This document shows, piece after piece, positions 44,592 to 54,827 of a DNA stretch of 64,000 nucleotides. The notes under the pieces are model-generated. The model was given only the letters and a program-made list of their open reading frames with translations. It searched no databases and was not told the origin of the DNA. A program made the translations under genes and the position numbers. Numbering within the stretch: position 1 is the first letter of the stretch; each line of letters starts with the position of its first letter. The stretch spans positions 69,386 to 133,385 of the forward strand of contig NZ_MLCL01000076.1 of the NCBI RefSeq assembly GCF_001942625.1, read 5' to 3'. This DNA is from Mycobacterium syngnathidarum (GTDB lineage Bacteria; Actinomycetota; Actinomycetes; Mycobacteriales; Mycobacteriaceae).

Positions 44592-45568
44592 CAGGCCCAA
44601 GTCCCCCGGCGCCGGTGAGCCATCGCAACGACCTCGTAACGCAACTTCAGCAGGGATGGCCGGATGAATCGATTGAGTTTGTGCAAGCGGAAGGAATTCT
44701 CGAAGACCTTTCGAAAACCTTGTTCGCTCGCCCGGTATTCGGCATAGACGCGGTCCAGCGCGCTCTGGTCCCAAGATTCGTCGAGCGCAGCCGCGTGGAG
44801 CGTCTCATAGACGACAGAAATCCAGTCCGTGCCGAACGTTTCCTGCACCGGCTCACTCTGGCGCTGACGATGTAGATCCGGTGTCAGAAACTCCTCGATC
44901 GCCGCCTCATCGCGCGTATCCAGATCGATACCAAGGGCTAGGGAGATCCGCTTCACCTCCCGACGCCAATCATCGAGAAGGTTTGCGTATTCGACGAACA
45001 CGCGCGGCAGACCGCGTGTGTCCCTCTCGGCCAACAGATTGAACTTCAGCCAAAGTGCGCTTCCGAGCTCCGGCAACGTCAGGAAGTCCGCCGCACCGGA
45101 GGCGATGACTTCCTGCGGCGGACGCACCATGTTCACCACAGCGATGTCAAAGCCCGCCATCCGCGCGGCCTCGAACCACAAACTGGACAGCAGCGTTATC
45201 TGAAGATCTTTGATGAGTACAAGAGGCGCGGACGGCAACGTAGCGAGAAACTGCCCGATTTTGTTGATGCAGGCTGCCTTCTCGTCTGCATCAAACCCCC
45301 CTTCCTCCTGCAAGCGCAGTGAGGCGTCGAACACGGCACTGCCGTGGCTGCGCAGAATCGTGTTGTTGAGATGCAGCGACGCACGTGGCTCCCAGTATCC
45401 ACGGGGGTTTCGCGGATCGGCACCCGACAGCCCGGCGGGGAGCCGCGCTCCGCACAGGGAGAGAACTCGGGTAACCGCCGACGTTCCAGATCGGGGCACA
45501 CCCAACACGAACAGCGCGACCGGGCGAGCAGCAACCTCGCCGCTTGAGGCTCGGTTCACAAGCACCAC
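44591..45568 (-). CDS. Sulfotransferase family protein (PAPS-dependent)
   Basis: 325-aa P-loop sulfotransferase-like enzyme. LGVPRSGTSAVTRVL near residues 22-36 is the 5'-phosphosulfate loop with Arg26, Ser27 and Ser30. The motifs GYWEPR, LVLIKDLQITLL and NMVRPPQEVIAS correspond to later sulfotransferase segments. It would transfer sulfate from PAPS to a hydroxyl, presumably on the sugar or peptide of the product. It is co-directional with the MmpL operon and overlaps the acyltransferase by one base. Start is GTG 45568 or GTG 45559. Its presence next to GAP/SfLAP proteins recalls the sulfolipid-1 system of M. tuberculosis, although the backbone here is a peptide. Confidence 0.85.
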   Translation of the reverse strand: MVLVNRASSGEVAARPVALFVLGVPRSGTSAVTRVLSLCGARLPAGLSGADPRNPRGYWEPRASLHLNNTILRSHGSAVFDASLRLQEEGGFDADEKAACINKIGQFLATLPSAPLVLIKDLQITLLSSLWFEAARMAGFDIAVVNMVRPPQEVIASGAADFLTLPELGSALWLKFNLLAERDTRGLPRVFVEYANLLDDWRREVKRISLALGIDLDTRDEAAIEEFLTPDLHRQRQSEPVQETFGTDWISVVYETLHAAALDESWDQSALDRVYAEYRASEQGFRKVFENSFRLHKLNRFIRPSLLKLRYEVVAMAHRRRGTWA

Positions 45569-45719
45569 TCCGCCAACGGTGGGTCCGAAATTGGGCGGCT
45601 TACGTCAGCAACGTATCCGTCGGGTTGCGATTGCTGCGAATCGCACTTCACCGCAGATACTCTCGACACTAGCGCATCCCTATCGGGCGAAACCCGGCTA
45701 CCACTCGGCGCCTCCAGGA

Positions 45720-46064
45720 TCAGAAGTTGTTACAGGTATTGAAGGCTTGCTCAATCGAGCCGAGGTACGGCTGGAACAGCGGAGCATTCGCGACATCCTG
45801 GGCCGTCCGAGCGCGCTTATCCGGTGTGTCAGCGAGGAATTGACGTAAGCCGCGTTGCAATATCGGCGATTGGTCGAATGCCATGCGGACTTGGGGATCC
45901 TGCGCATCGAGCGCCGCTACCAACTGCGGGTACGTACACGTCGTGTTGATCGCGGAATCCAGGTTGGGCCCTGCGGATGCGATACCGACCCCAGCGGTCA
46001 GCGACACGGCCAGCCCTCCCACTCCGACGGCCAACCCGGTCAAGGACGGACGGAACATATGCAA
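45720..46064 (-). CDS. Small secreted hemophore-like protein (MHB family)
   Basis: 114-aa exported protein. Residues 1-31 form a signal peptide ending ASA before GPN. The mature part has two cysteines (43 and 111) that probably pair, and the TYPQLVAALDAQDPQ...FLADTPDKRA pattern seen in Rv0203-like mycobacterial haem-binding proteins. Many paralogues of this family bind haem only in part or not at all, so a haem role is not certain. It lies between the MmpL genes and the sulfotransferase on the same strand, separated by about 93 and 151 bp. A second in-frame ATG at residue 3 is an alternative start. Confidence 0.8.
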   Translation of the reverse strand: MHMFRPSLTGLAVGVGGLAVSLTAGVGIASAGPNLDSAINTTCTYPQLVAALDAQDPQVRMAFDQSPILQRGLRQFLADTPDKRARTAQDVANAPLFQPYLGSIEQAFNTCNNF

Positions 46065-46157
46065 ACTTCCTCCCTACCATTGCTCCCGACCATTCCGACT
46101 GTAATCGGCCCGGCCGGATTACATCCATAAATTCCACAGGTCGGCCATGACACGAAA

Positions 46158-49025
46158 TCACACGTCCTGCTTGACCAGTGGGCCGGCCGGCAGTGTCGCA
46201 GGCCCCAGAACCGCACTGGACGGCCGCTGTCGGACCCTCAGCGGCCACCAGAACCACCGCCCGAGCAGTGCCGCGATCGCCGGCGTCATGAATGCACGTA
46301 CCACCAGAGTGTCGAAGAGCAACCCCAGCCCAATGGTGGACCCGACTTGCCCGATGATGCGTAAGTCACTGACCACCATCGACAACATGGTGAACGCGAA
46401 CACCAGGCCGGCAGACGTCACCACCTTGCCGGTGCCGCCCATCGCCCGGATGATGCCCGTATTGATCCCGGCCCCGACCTCCTCCTTCATCCGCGACACC
46501 AACAGCAGGTTGTAGTCAGAACCGACGGCCAGCAGAACGATCACGGACATCGCCAGAACGAGCCAGTGCAATTCGATGCCGAGGATGTGCTGCCAGAGGA
46601 GCACCGAGAGTCCGAACGCCGCCCCCAACGAAAGTGCCACCGTGCCAACGATCACCAACGCGGCGATCAGACTCCGCGTCACGATCAGCATGATGCCGAA
46701 AATCAGGCACAGCGCGGCGACGCCCGCGATCAAGAGGTCGAATTTGGACCCGTCACGCAGATCTTTGTATGTCGCCGCGGTGCCTGCCAGGTGGATCGAT
46801 GCGTTCTCCAGCGGGGTCACCTTGATCGCTTCTTCGGCGGCCGTCCGCACGGCATCGACCCGCGCGATGCCCTCAGGTGTTCCGGGATCACCCCGGTGGG
46901 TCAGAATCAGCCGCACTGCCTTGCCATCCGGTGAGAAAAACAGGCTCATCGCACGTTGGAAGTCCTTGTTCTCGAACACTTCCGGAGGCAGATAGAACGA
47001 GTCGTCATTCTGGGCGCCGTCGTAGATCTGGCCCAGCGCGGTAGCGTTCGAGGTCGTCTCGTCCATGATCGCGATCATCCCGGACATGGTGCTGTGCATC
47101 GTCAGCATCATGGTCCGCATCGACTTCATGATGTCGATCATCGGCGGCAGTTGCGTGACGAGTTGCGCCTGTAACCCGTCGACCCGCACCAGGTTGTCGA
47201 GCAGTTTGTGCAACTGGAGGCTGAGCTTGTCCGTTCCGTCGAGCGCATCGAATACCGATCGGATGGCGAAGCAGACCGGAATGTCGTAGCAGTGTGGTTC
47301 CCAGTACAGGTAGTTGCGGAGCGGCCGGTAGAAGTCGTCGAAGCTCGCGACGGTCGCCATCAACTGGTCGGTGAGTTCAGCTGTTTCGCCCGTCAACAGC
47401 ACTGTGTTGTGAGTGATCGAGCCGATCAGCTTCATCAGGTTGTAGGTCCCCTGCATCTGCGTGATCATCTTCTGCATGTCGTCGGCCTGCTTCAACATGT
47501 CATCCATGCGGGCTTTGGCGAACGGCACGATCTGGAGCAGGCCTGCGCTCTGCAGGCTGATCTGAAAGGGGATCGACGTACGCTCGATCGGGCTCCCCTC
47601 GGGACGGGTGATGCTCTGGACCGTGGCAATTCCCGGTACGGCGAAGACATTCTTGGCCAGTTTGTGGAGTACCAGAAAGTCCGTCGGATTGCGCATGTCG
47701 TGGTCTGCCTCGAGCATCAAGATGTCGGGCGTCATTCGCGACTCGGGAAAATGTCGCTCCGCGGCCGTGTAGCCGAGATTGGCCGGAATGTCTTGGGGGA
47801 CATACAGTCGGTCGTCGTAGCTGGTCTGGTATCCGGGCAGAGCCAGCAGCCCGACGAACGCCACCGCACACGCCGCCGCCAGAATCGGCACCGGCCATCG
47901 GACCACCGCGGTGCCCACACCACGCCACCTACGGACCATCAGCTTCCGCTTGGGTTCGAAAAGCCCGAACCTGCCGCCGACGGCGATGACAGCCGGGACC
48001 AGCGTGACGGCCACGGCGACCGCGACCGCCATGCCGACGGCCGATGGTATGCCCATCGTCTCGAAATACGGCAAGCGGGTGAAACTCAGACAGTAGAGAG
48101 CTCCGGCAATGGTCAAACCCGATGCCACAACGACTTTGGCTACGCTGGCATAGGTGGTGTAGAACGCGGTTTGGCGATCCTCGCCGGCCTGGCGTGCCTC
48201 GTGGTAGCGCCCGACGAAGAATATTCCGTAGTCCGTTCCGACCGCGATCCCCAGCGACACCAGCAGATTGACCGCGAAGGTCGACAGCCCGATGAAATCC
48301 TGGTCTCCCAGGAACGCGACTACTCCCCTGGCTGCCTGCACCTGGATGCCGACCATGATCAGCAAGAGAACGACAGTGATGATCGAGCGGTACACGAACA
48401 GCAGCATCGTGAAGATCACCACCAGGGTGACCAGAGTGATTCTGATGATCGACGTATCACCGGCGTGGTTCATATCCGTCATCAGCGGTGCCGGACCAGT
48501 GACGTACGCACTGACCCCAGGCGGCGCAGGCGTGCCTGCCACGATGTCGCGGACAGCCTCGACGGATTCGTTCGCCAGGGCTTGGCCTTGGTTACCTGCG
48601 AGATTCACCTGGACATAGGTACTCAGAGCGTCGGCACTTTCGACGCCAGCCGCGGTCAGTGAGTCTCCCCAGTAATCCTGGACGTGCTGCACATGTGTGG
48701 TGTCGGCTCGCAACTTGCGGATCAGCGCGTCGTAATAGCCGTGTGTGTCTTCGCCGAGAGGTTGCTCGCCCTCCAAGACGATCATCGCGACGCTGTCGGA
48801 ATCGGATTCCTTGAACACCTGGCCCATTCGCTGCATGGCCCGAAACGACGGCGCGTCTTTGGGGACAAGCGATACAGAGCTTTCGCGCCCGACTTGTTCC
48901 AGCGAAGGAACTGCGAAGCTGACTACGGCGGTGATCATCAGCCAGCCGAGAATGATCGGCACCGCCAGCCGATAGATCACCCGAGCGATCAACGCTGGTC
49001 GGCCGTCTGGCTGCCGACTGCTCAT
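46158..49025 (-). CDS. mmpL: MmpL-family RND lipid transporter, distal copy
   Basis: 955-aa RND-superfamily permease that exports envelope lipids and peptides using proton motive force. It has an N-terminal TM segment, a large periplasmic loop, a first TM bundle with the [19 protein letters not shown] proton-relay motif, a second loop and a second bundle with [15 protein letters not shown]. The ATG at 49025 has GAAGG 6 nt upstream and lies 40 nt after the partner mmpL; the longer frame to 49133 would overlap the partner. Tandem mmpL4a/mmpL4b with mmpS4 export GPL in M. smegmatis, and the same arrangement here points to export of the lipopeptide. Confidence 0.95.
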   Translation of the reverse strand: MSSRQPDGRPALIARVIYRLAVPIILGWLMITAVVSFAVPSLEQVGRESSVSLVPKDAPSFRAMQRMGQVFKESDSDSVAMIVLEGEQPLGEDTHGYYDALIRKLRADTTHVQHVQDYWGDSLTAAGVESADALSTYVQVNLAGNQGQALANESVEAVRDIVAGTPAPPGVSAYVTGPAPLMTDMNHAGDTSIIRITLVTLVVIFTMLLFVYRSIITVVLLLIMVGIQVQAARGVVAFLGDQDFIGLSTFAVNLLVSLGIAVGTDYGIFFVGRYHEARQAGEDRQTAFYTTYASVAKVVVASGLTIAGALYCLSFTRLPYFETMGIPSAVGMAVAVAVAVTLVPAVIAVGGRFGLFEPKRKLMVRRWRGVGTAVVRWPVPILAAACAVAFVGLLALPGYQTSYDDRLYVPQDIPANLGYTAAERHFPESRMTPDILMLEADHDMRNPTDFLVLHKLAKNVFAVPGIATVQSITRPEGSPIERTSIPFQISLQSAGLLQIVPFAKARMDDMLKQADDMQKMITQMQGTYNLMKLIGSITHNTVLLTGETAELTDQLMATVASFDDFYRPLRNYLYWEPHCYDIPVCFAIRSVFDALDGTDKLSLQLHKLLDNLVRVDGLQAQLVTQLPPMIDIMKSMRTMMLTMHSTMSGMIAIMDETTSNATALGQIYDGAQNDDSFYLPPEVFENKDFQRAMSLFFSPDGKAVRLILTHRGDPGTPEGIARVDAVRTAAEEAIKVTPLENASIHLAGTAATYKDLRDGSKFDLLIAGVAALCLIFGIMLIVTRSLIAALVIVGTVALSLGAAFGLSVLLWQHILGIELHWLVLAMSVIVLLAVGSDYNLLLVSRMKEEVGAGINTGIIRAMGGTGKVVTSAGLVFAFTMLSMVVSDLRIIGQVGSTIGLGLLFDTLVVRAFMTPAIAALLGRWFWWPLRVRQRPSSAVLGPATLPAGPLVKQDV

Positions 49026-49065
49026 ACGGCCTTCACCGCACGAAAGGAAGACGTTTTCATGCCGG

Positions 49066-51966
49066 TCAGCGCTCTTCCCTCTGCAGGATGGAGCGGACAA
49101 GCTGGGCGCGTCCGGCCGTCCGACGTGAGGCACTGAGAGGGCGTGGATGCACCTGCTGTGGCCACCAGAACCACCGCCCGAGCAGAGCGGCGATCGCCGG
49201 CGTCATGAAGGCACGTACCACCAGCGTGTCGAACAGCAACCCGACACCGATGGTGGCGCCCAGCTGACCGATGGTGACGAGGTCGCTGACCACCATGGCG
49301 AGCATGGTGAACGCGAACACCAGGCCGGCAGCGGTAACCACCTTGCCACTGCCGCCCATCGCCCGGATGATGCCCGTATTGATCCCGGCCCCGATCTCCT
49401 CCTTCATCCGCGACACCAACAGCAGGTTGTAGTCAGAACCGACAGCCAACAGAACGATCACGGACATCGCCAGAACTACCCAGTTCAATGGCATGCCGAG
49501 GATGTGCTGCCAGATGAGCACCGAGAGCCCGAACGCTGCCCCCAACGAAAGTGCCACCGTGCCAACGATCACCATCGCGGCGATCAAACTCCGCGTGACG
49601 ATCAGCATGATGCCGAAAATCAGGCACAGGGCTGCGACCGCAGCGATCAGGAGATCGTAGGTGGACGCTTCGACCAGGTCTTTGACAGACGCCGCGGTAC
49701 CCGTGAGAGAGATCTTGGCATTCTGCAGAGGTGTGCCTTTGAGCGCTTCTTCGGCGGCGGTTTCAATCGGGCCGACCAGCGACATCCCCTCGGTGGTCGC
49801 CGGGTCGCCCCGTTGCGAGATGAGCATGCGGGCGGCCTTCCCATCCGGAGACAGGAAGATGTCCATGACGCGTTGAAAGTCCTTGTTCTCGAATACTTCT
49901 GGAGCGAGATAGAAGGAGTCGTCGTTCTGGGCGGCGTCGAATGCCTTGCCCATCGCGGTAGCGTTGTCGGAGGTCTCCTCCATTTGCTCCATGATCCCGG
50001 ACATGGTGCTGTGCATCGTCAGCATCATGGTCCGGGTGGATTCCATGGTCGAGATCATCACCGGAAACTGCTCTGCCAGTTGCGGCAGGATCGCGTCGAG
50101 TCGATCCAGATTGGCAACCAGGTCAACCATTTTGACCGTGATCTGGTCAATGCCGTCGAGGGTGTCGAACACCGACCTGATAGACGAACAGATCGGAATC
50201 GTGTAACAGTGCGGCTCCCAATAGAAATAGTTGCGGATCGGTCTGAAGAAATCGTCGAAGTTCGCGACGTGGTCGCGCAGTAGATTAGTTGTCTCCTGCA
50301 GCTCGTGCGTATCGGCGACCATCCGGTGCGTGGTGCTGACCATCTCTTCGGTCAAGGCCTGCATGCGCTTCACGATGGCGATCGTTTTCTGCATGTCCTC
50401 GGCCTGGACCAGCAGATCGTCCATGCGATTCTTCTGGAACGGCATCAGATGCGTTTGAGACGCGTTGCTCATGCTCAGCATGTACGGGATCGTCGAGTGC
50501 TTGAGCGGCTCACCGCCGGGGCGAGTCGGCGCCTGGACCGTCGAGACGCCGGGGACCGACAGCACTCCCTTGGCCAGCTTGTTCAGCACCAGAAAGTCGA
50601 CTGGATTCCGCATGTCGTGGTCGGCCTCGACCAACAGAATGTCAGGCGCCATCATCAACGACTGCGGGAAATGTCGGGTGGCCGCCGCGTAACCCACATT
50701 GGCCGGAATGTCTTGCGGAATGTACTTCTGGTCGTTGTAACTGGGCTTGTAGGCGGGAAGCGCCAACAGTCCGATCAGCGAAACCGCGCATGTGGCAACG
50801 AGTATGGGCCCGGGCCATCGCACGACCGCGGTGCCGACCTTCCGCCATCGACGTACCGCGATCTTCCGCTTGGGTTCGAACAATCCGAAGCGGCTGCCTG
50901 CCGCGATGACCGCGGGAACGAGCGTGACCGCAACCGCGACTGCGGCGACCATGCCCACAGCGGTTGGAACGCCGAGAGTTTGGTATACCGGTAGCCGGGT
51001 GAAATGCAAACACAGAATCGCCCCGGCAATCGTCAAACCGGACCCTACGACCACCTTTGAGACACTGCGGAAAGTCGTGTAGAAAGCCGCTTCCTTGTCC
51101 TCCCCGGCCTGCCTCGCCTCCTGATACCGACCGGTGAAGAAGATTCCGTAATCCGTGCCTGCCGCGATCGCCAGTGCTACCAGCAGGTTGACGACGAACG
51201 TCGTGATTCCGATGACTCCGAGACTGCCAAGGAACGCGACCACCCCTCGGGCCACCGTCAATTCGATGCCGACGACCACCAGCATGAGAACGACAGAGAT
51301 GATCGACCGATAGACGAGCAACAGCATCACGAAGATCACTGTGAGGCTCAATGAGGTGACCAGCGCGACCGTTCTGTTGCCGGCGGGGCCGAGATCCGCT
51401 GCGAACGCTGCCGGTCCGGTGACGTAGGCGTTGATTCCCGGAGGCGCTGGTACCCGCTCGACGATCGCTCGCATCGCCTCCAGCGATTTGATCGCCGAGA
51501 TCTCCTTGTTTGCAGTCAAGGTCACTTGCGCATAGGTGGCCTTGCCGTCGACGCTCTGGGCCGCACCCTGAGTCAGCGGATCGCCCCAGAAATCTTGGAC
51601 GTGCTGCACATGGGTTGGGTCGGCCTCCAACTGACGAACTATGTCGTCGTAATAGCCGTGTGCCTCGTCACCGAGGGGTTGGTCGCCCTCCAGCACGATC
51701 ATCGCGACGGCGTTGGAACCTGACTCGCCGAACAGCTCACCCATCCGCTGCATCGCCTCGAACGAGGGAGCAGCGGTGGGATCCATCGCGACCGCATGGT
51801 CTTTCTCCACCTGCTCGAGCGAGGGAACGGCCACGCTCAACAGGACGGTGATGGCCAACCACGCCAGAATGATCGGCACCGACAGTCGACGGACCATCCG
51901 CGCGACGAACGGCGGTGGTGCGCTCACCGGCAACGGCTCCGTGGCGGGTTCGCTGTCGGTACTCAT
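49066..51966 (-). CDS. mmpL: MmpL-family RND lipid transporter, proximal copy
   Basis: 966-aa paralogue of the next gene, with [19 protein letters not shown] and [15 protein letters not shown] relay motifs and the same twelve-TM, two-loop plan. The start ATG overlaps the mmpS stop (ATGA), so MmpS and this MmpL are coupled. Long stretches near the C-terminus (around 49,340-49,640) are almost identical to the distal copy (46,430-46,700) at DNA level, showing recent duplication or gene conversion. The two copies probably form a hetero-oligomeric exporter like MmpL4a/4b. Confidence 0.95.
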   Translation of the reverse strand: MSTDSEPATEPLPVSAPPPFVARMVRRLSVPIILAWLAITVLLSVAVPSLEQVEKDHAVAMDPTAAPSFEAMQRMGELFGESGSNAVAMIVLEGDQPLGDEAHGYYDDIVRQLEADPTHVQHVQDFWGDPLTQGAAQSVDGKATYAQVTLTANKEISAIKSLEAMRAIVERVPAPPGINAYVTGPAAFAADLGPAGNRTVALVTSLSLTVIFVMLLLVYRSIISVVLMLVVVGIELTVARGVVAFLGSLGVIGITTFVVNLLVALAIAAGTDYGIFFTGRYQEARQAGEDKEAAFYTTFRSVSKVVVGSGLTIAGAILCLHFTRLPVYQTLGVPTAVGMVAAVAVAVTLVPAVIAAGSRFGLFEPKRKIAVRRWRKVGTAVVRWPGPILVATCAVSLIGLLALPAYKPSYNDQKYIPQDIPANVGYAAATRHFPQSLMMAPDILLVEADHDMRNPVDFLVLNKLAKGVLSVPGVSTVQAPTRPGGEPLKHSTIPYMLSMSNASQTHLMPFQKNRMDDLLVQAEDMQKTIAIVKRMQALTEEMVSTTHRMVADTHELQETTNLLRDHVANFDDFFRPIRNYFYWEPHCYTIPICSSIRSVFDTLDGIDQITVKMVDLVANLDRLDAILPQLAEQFPVMISTMESTRTMMLTMHSTMSGIMEQMEETSDNATAMGKAFDAAQNDDSFYLAPEVFENKDFQRVMDIFLSPDGKAARMLISQRGDPATTEGMSLVGPIETAAEEALKGTPLQNAKISLTGTAASVKDLVEASTYDLLIAAVAALCLIFGIMLIVTRSLIAAMVIVGTVALSLGAAFGLSVLIWQHILGMPLNWVVLAMSVIVLLAVGSDYNLLLVSRMKEEIGAGINTGIIRAMGGSGKVVTAAGLVFAFTMLAMVVSDLVTIGQLGATIGVGLLFDTLVVRAFMTPAIAALLGRWFWWPQQVHPRPLSASRRTAGRAQLVRSILQREER

Positions 51967-52451
51967 GCGGCCTTCAGCACGCAGAAGGTAAAGGCGCTGA
52001 CCCCTTGCCGAACCTTCTCGTCTTTGACTTCATCGCCGACCAGGATGCGGCACCCGATGCTGTCGGTGTTGCCCTGCGCCGTGACGTTTCCCATCGCCGT
52101 CGCCTCGGAAATCGGGAACTCCACCGACCATGGCAGTGTCGCATCCTTGACCAGTTGTGGCTCAGCATCGGCATCGAAATAGCTGATCGTCGCGACTGTC
52201 CCCGGCGGACCGAACACCTCGTACACCAGGTGCTTGGGGTCGTGAGGCCGCTTCTCCTCACGTTCTGCACTCGTATAGGTGGGGCGACTCTGACTGCCGA
52301 AGACACCGTGCAGTCGCGACACGGTGAACCCGCCCGCGACTCCCACCATCACCAGTACAAGCGGAATCCACAGCCGCTTCAGGATCCTGAAAATCGCGAG
52401 CTCCTCCGACTGTCTCCGTGCCGACACCTTGCGTGGTGCGCAAACATGCAT
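51963..52451 (-). CDS. mmpS: MmpS-family accessory protein
   Basis: 162-aa membrane-anchored periplasmic protein. One TM helix near residues 25-45 ([17 protein letters not shown]) precedes a beta-sandwich-like domain with the MmpS pattern [26 protein letters not shown] and WSVEFPI...[16 protein letters not shown]. MmpS4 of GPL loci works with MmpL4a/4b. The start is uncertain: ATG 52451 is chosen; GTG 52427 is possible, and the frame is open to 52574. It heads the export operon, so the promoter should lie in the roughly 420-bp region upstream. Confidence 0.9.
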   Translation of the reverse strand: MHVCAPRKVSARRQSEELAIFRILKRLWIPLVLVMVGVAGGFTVSRLHGVFGSQSRPTYTSAEREEKRPHDPKHLVYEVFGPPGTVATISYFDADAEPQLVKDATLPWSVEFPISEATAMGNVTAQGNTDSIGCRILVGDEVKDEKVRQGVSAFTFCVLKAA

Positions 52452-52869
52452 TTGTGATCGGGTGCGGCCAAACGAGCCCGGCCCACGGGCCGCACTCCGG
52501 GTTTGACCGTCCGCGAAGCCCCGCAAACGTGCGATGGCCGCAAGGAGCGCACCCGATCCCGAAGAGTAAACCATGCCCGTCCGTCAATTTGTCGCAAACG
52601 ACGTAGTTCATCGGAATCGGTTAGACGCCTTGACAATCACCGCAAGGGCGCTTGCGCTGGCACACCAACCATCACCGCCGATGGCAGCCCCGATCCGGTA
52701 CTGCCGAACCTTCCTCACACCGCCGAAATGTAGGAACTGGATGTGGACCCGCTATGAAAGGACCATGGAGTGCGCCATTGCTGCGGACGGCCGGCAGGAC
52801 GCAGCATGCCACGATGAATCCATCCGATCAAGCGGTTGTAAACCCACTCGTGGCTACCCACTACCGTGG
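52452..52869. promoter_or_regulatory. Promoter region of mmpS operon and right edge of the cluster
   Basis: About 418 bp without a supported gene. It should contain the minus-strand promoter for mmpS-mmpL-mmpL and the 3' end signals of the next gene. A short plus-strand frame starting at 52,754 has a plausible start but overlaps the end of the membrane protein gene and resembles nothing. Confidence 0.5.
52641..52656. terminator. GC-rich hairpin at the cluster boundary
   Basis: CGCAAG-GGCG-CTTGCG, a perfect 6-bp stem with a 4-nt loop, 214 nt beyond the end of the membrane protein gene. It could separate that gene's transcript from mmpS. No T-run. Confidence 0.35.
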
Positions 52870-53655
52870 TCAGACCACCTCAACGGTGGCCGGGGCGAGG
52901 TCGGCTATCGCCTGACGAATCGCCCGGGGCCGGGGCACCGCCCCTGCGGGGTACACCACGGTGGTTTGCCAACCCGGGTTGCCGGTGCGGATCGTCCACG
53001 CGTGGCTGTAGACGACGCCGCGGAAGTCTCGGGAAGAATGAGTGACAGCCGTGACGCTGTCCCACGGCCGGAAGCCCGGGTCGTCGGCAGCCGAAGGCGA
53101 GTAGCCGATCCCTTCGTGCGACAGCCAAAGGTGGGTGCGCCCGTACGAGCGGATGATTCGAACGGGCATTGCGACAGCCGCCAGCACGGTGGCCAGCAAA
53201 GCCATCGCAGTCAACACCGTCATACCGATCGCAGCGAGTCCGGTGGTATCGAGCTTGTCGATACCACCGGCACGGATCGCCCTGCGCACGAATCTCGTCA
53301 CGCTCGAGGCCACCACGGCAACGACGACCAGCGCCAGCGCGGCGGACAACCAGAACACGATGCCCAGCGGATTGTGCACCTCGGCAACGGCGCCGGCCGG
53401 CTCTGGCGCTTCGCGTTCGGGCTTCACCGCCTTGGCTTCCTGATATGCGACGAGCCCGAAACCTGTCGCCAGAAGCAACGGAGCCGTCACCGGCCCCCAG
53501 AGCGAGCCCGACAATTCTCCGCGACCCCAACCAGCGACCAACAGCACTCCCCCGGCCACCGACACGATGGCCGCAGCGACGAACGCCCAAACCAGCGGAC
53601 TCATCCGATAGACCGAGGCAGCAGAACGTCTGCGGTCATGCTCCCCGCGCGTCAT
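52870..53655 (-). CDS. Membrane protein with C-terminal PH-like domain, unknown function
   Basis: 261-aa protein, not recognised. Hydrophobic segments start at MSPLVWAFVAAAIVSVAGG, then WGPVTAPLLLATGFGLV, and two more near VFWLSAALALVVVAVV and IGMTVLTAMALLATVLAAV. The C-terminal 80 residues (HLWLSHEGIGYSPS...FRPWDSVTAV) look like a small bacterial PH-type fold but this is a guess from pattern. The ATG at 53655 is chosen because the upstream gene ends at 53666; an ATG at 53604 just before the first TM is the alternative. It is probably co-transcribed with the Pro-rich protein upstream. Confidence 0.75.
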   Translation of the reverse strand: MTRGEHDRRRSAASVYRMSPLVWAFVAAAIVSVAGGVLLVAGWGRGELSGSLWGPVTAPLLLATGFGLVAYQEAKAVKPEREAPEPAGAVAEVHNPLGIVFWLSAALALVVVAVVASSVTRFVRRAIRAGGIDKLDTTGLAAIGMTVLTAMALLATVLAAVAMPVRIIRSYGRTHLWLSHEGIGYSPSAADDPGFRPWDSVTAVTHSSRDFRGVVYSHAWTIRTGNPGWQTTVVYPAGAVPRPRAIRQAIADLAPATVEVV

Positions 53656-53665
53656 CACCGTGCCG

Positions 53666-54700
53666 CTATGGCAAGAACCGGGCGATCTGAGGTGACGGCA
53701 GTGTCTGGGCGGCACGCGCCTGCCGGACGCCGACCGCTCCACCGGCCGCTGTCATCAAGAGCATGCCGGCAAGTCCGGGGAGCACGGCGAACAACAGGTC
53801 GCTCGTGCTGGCGGTGCGCAGATAATCGGCGTATCCCAGCCGGAACGACTCTGGCACCGCAGGCATCGAATGCGGCTGCGCTGCTGGGGGTTCCGACGGC
53901 TCGGGCCGGCCCCGGCCGGGAGCCGCAGGCGGTGCCGCCACCGGCGGTGCCACGGGCACCGGGACGGCGACGACCGGCGCGGGAGGGACCGCCACGGGGG
54001 CCGGCGCCGGTGCGATCGGAGCAGCCGGCGTGACGGGAGCCTTGGGCGGGGTCGACCGGATGACGATCGTGCGGCTGCTCGGGGCCGTTGGCACGGGCGC
54101 GAGGTTCGGGGCCCGGCCGAGGTTTCCGTTGGTCGGGGCGCCCGCGGCCCCGCCTCCGCCGCCGCCGGCCATGACTCCCGTGGATACCTGACCGGCGCTG
54201 CCCGACAGGACCGCCGACGGAGCCGGTCCCACGCTGGTGCCGGCGCTGGACGACTGCGGTGATTCGGCGAACGTTCCCGTGCGCGCCGCGGCCCCTGGAG
54301 CCTCGGCGCCGCCCACGCTGGTGGCGGTCTGACCGGTCGAGATCTTGGTGGTCCTCGTGGTCCCGATCTTCGCTTCGGGCTTGGTGCTCTGGGCCGCGTT
54401 CTGCCCTCCGAGGCCGCCACCGGAATTCTTGACTCCACCGCCACGCTGCGGGCCCACATTGGCCACGGCGTGGGACTTTTTGTTCTTCTTCTTGTGGTCG
54501 AAGAGGTCGTGTATATCGACACCGAACAAATGCGCTGAAGCCACCCCGGTGCCGAGCATGCCCGGCCCAGCGACCATGGCCCCGCAAGCGATTGCACAGC
54601 CAGCTGCGGTGTTACGCACCCATGACCGGTCCACGAATGAGCCCCCCAGAAGATTTCGCGGAATATCCGCGCGCACTGGAACAGGTTCCCATTGTGGCAT
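53666..54700 (-). CDS. Pro/Ala-rich secreted or membrane-anchored protein, unknown function
   Basis: 344-aa low-complexity protein. A hydrophobic segment near residues 30-55 (TAAGCAIACGAMVAGPGM) acts as signal or anchor, followed by a Lys-rich patch (DHKKKNKKS), a Gly/Ser/Thr-rich part, a Pro/Ala/Val-rich middle, and a C-terminal TM helix (LLFAVLPGLAGMLLMTAAGG). Proteins of this build are common in mycobacteria and may span the cell wall, but no function is known to me. The ATG at 54700 is preferred; the longer frame to 54868 runs through the promoter of the divergent cyclase. Confidence 0.7.
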   Translation of the reverse strand: MPQWEPVPVRADIPRNLLGGSFVDRSWVRNTAAGCAIACGAMVAGPGMLGTGVASAHLFGVDIHDLFDHKKKNKKSHAVANVGPQRGGGVKNSGGGLGGQNAAQSTKPEAKIGTTRTTKISTGQTATSVGGAEAPGAAARTGTFAESPQSSSAGTSVGPAPSAVLSGSAGQVSTGVMAGGGGGGAAGAPTNGNLGRAPNLAPVPTAPSSRTIVIRSTPPKAPVTPAAPIAPAPAPVAVPPAPVVAVPVPVAPPVAAPPAAPGRGRPEPSEPPAAQPHSMPAVPESFRLGYADYLRTASTSDLLFAVLPGLAGMLLMTAAGGAVGVRQARAAQTLPSPQIARFLP

Positions 54701-54827
54701 ACCGACGTTCCGTCGGATTTGCTGGACCATGATTCGAAATAGCGGCCGCGTCAATGTCGGCCAACGGAGCGGCTTACGGCGATACCCTTTGTCCGTGGTG
54801 GTCAGCGAGTTCCGCCGCTCGGTGTGT

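Noticed and set aside
52754..52915. Possible 53-codon plus-strand gene between mmpS and the membrane protein
   Set aside because: It overlaps the 3' end of the minus-strand gene and has no recognisable feature.
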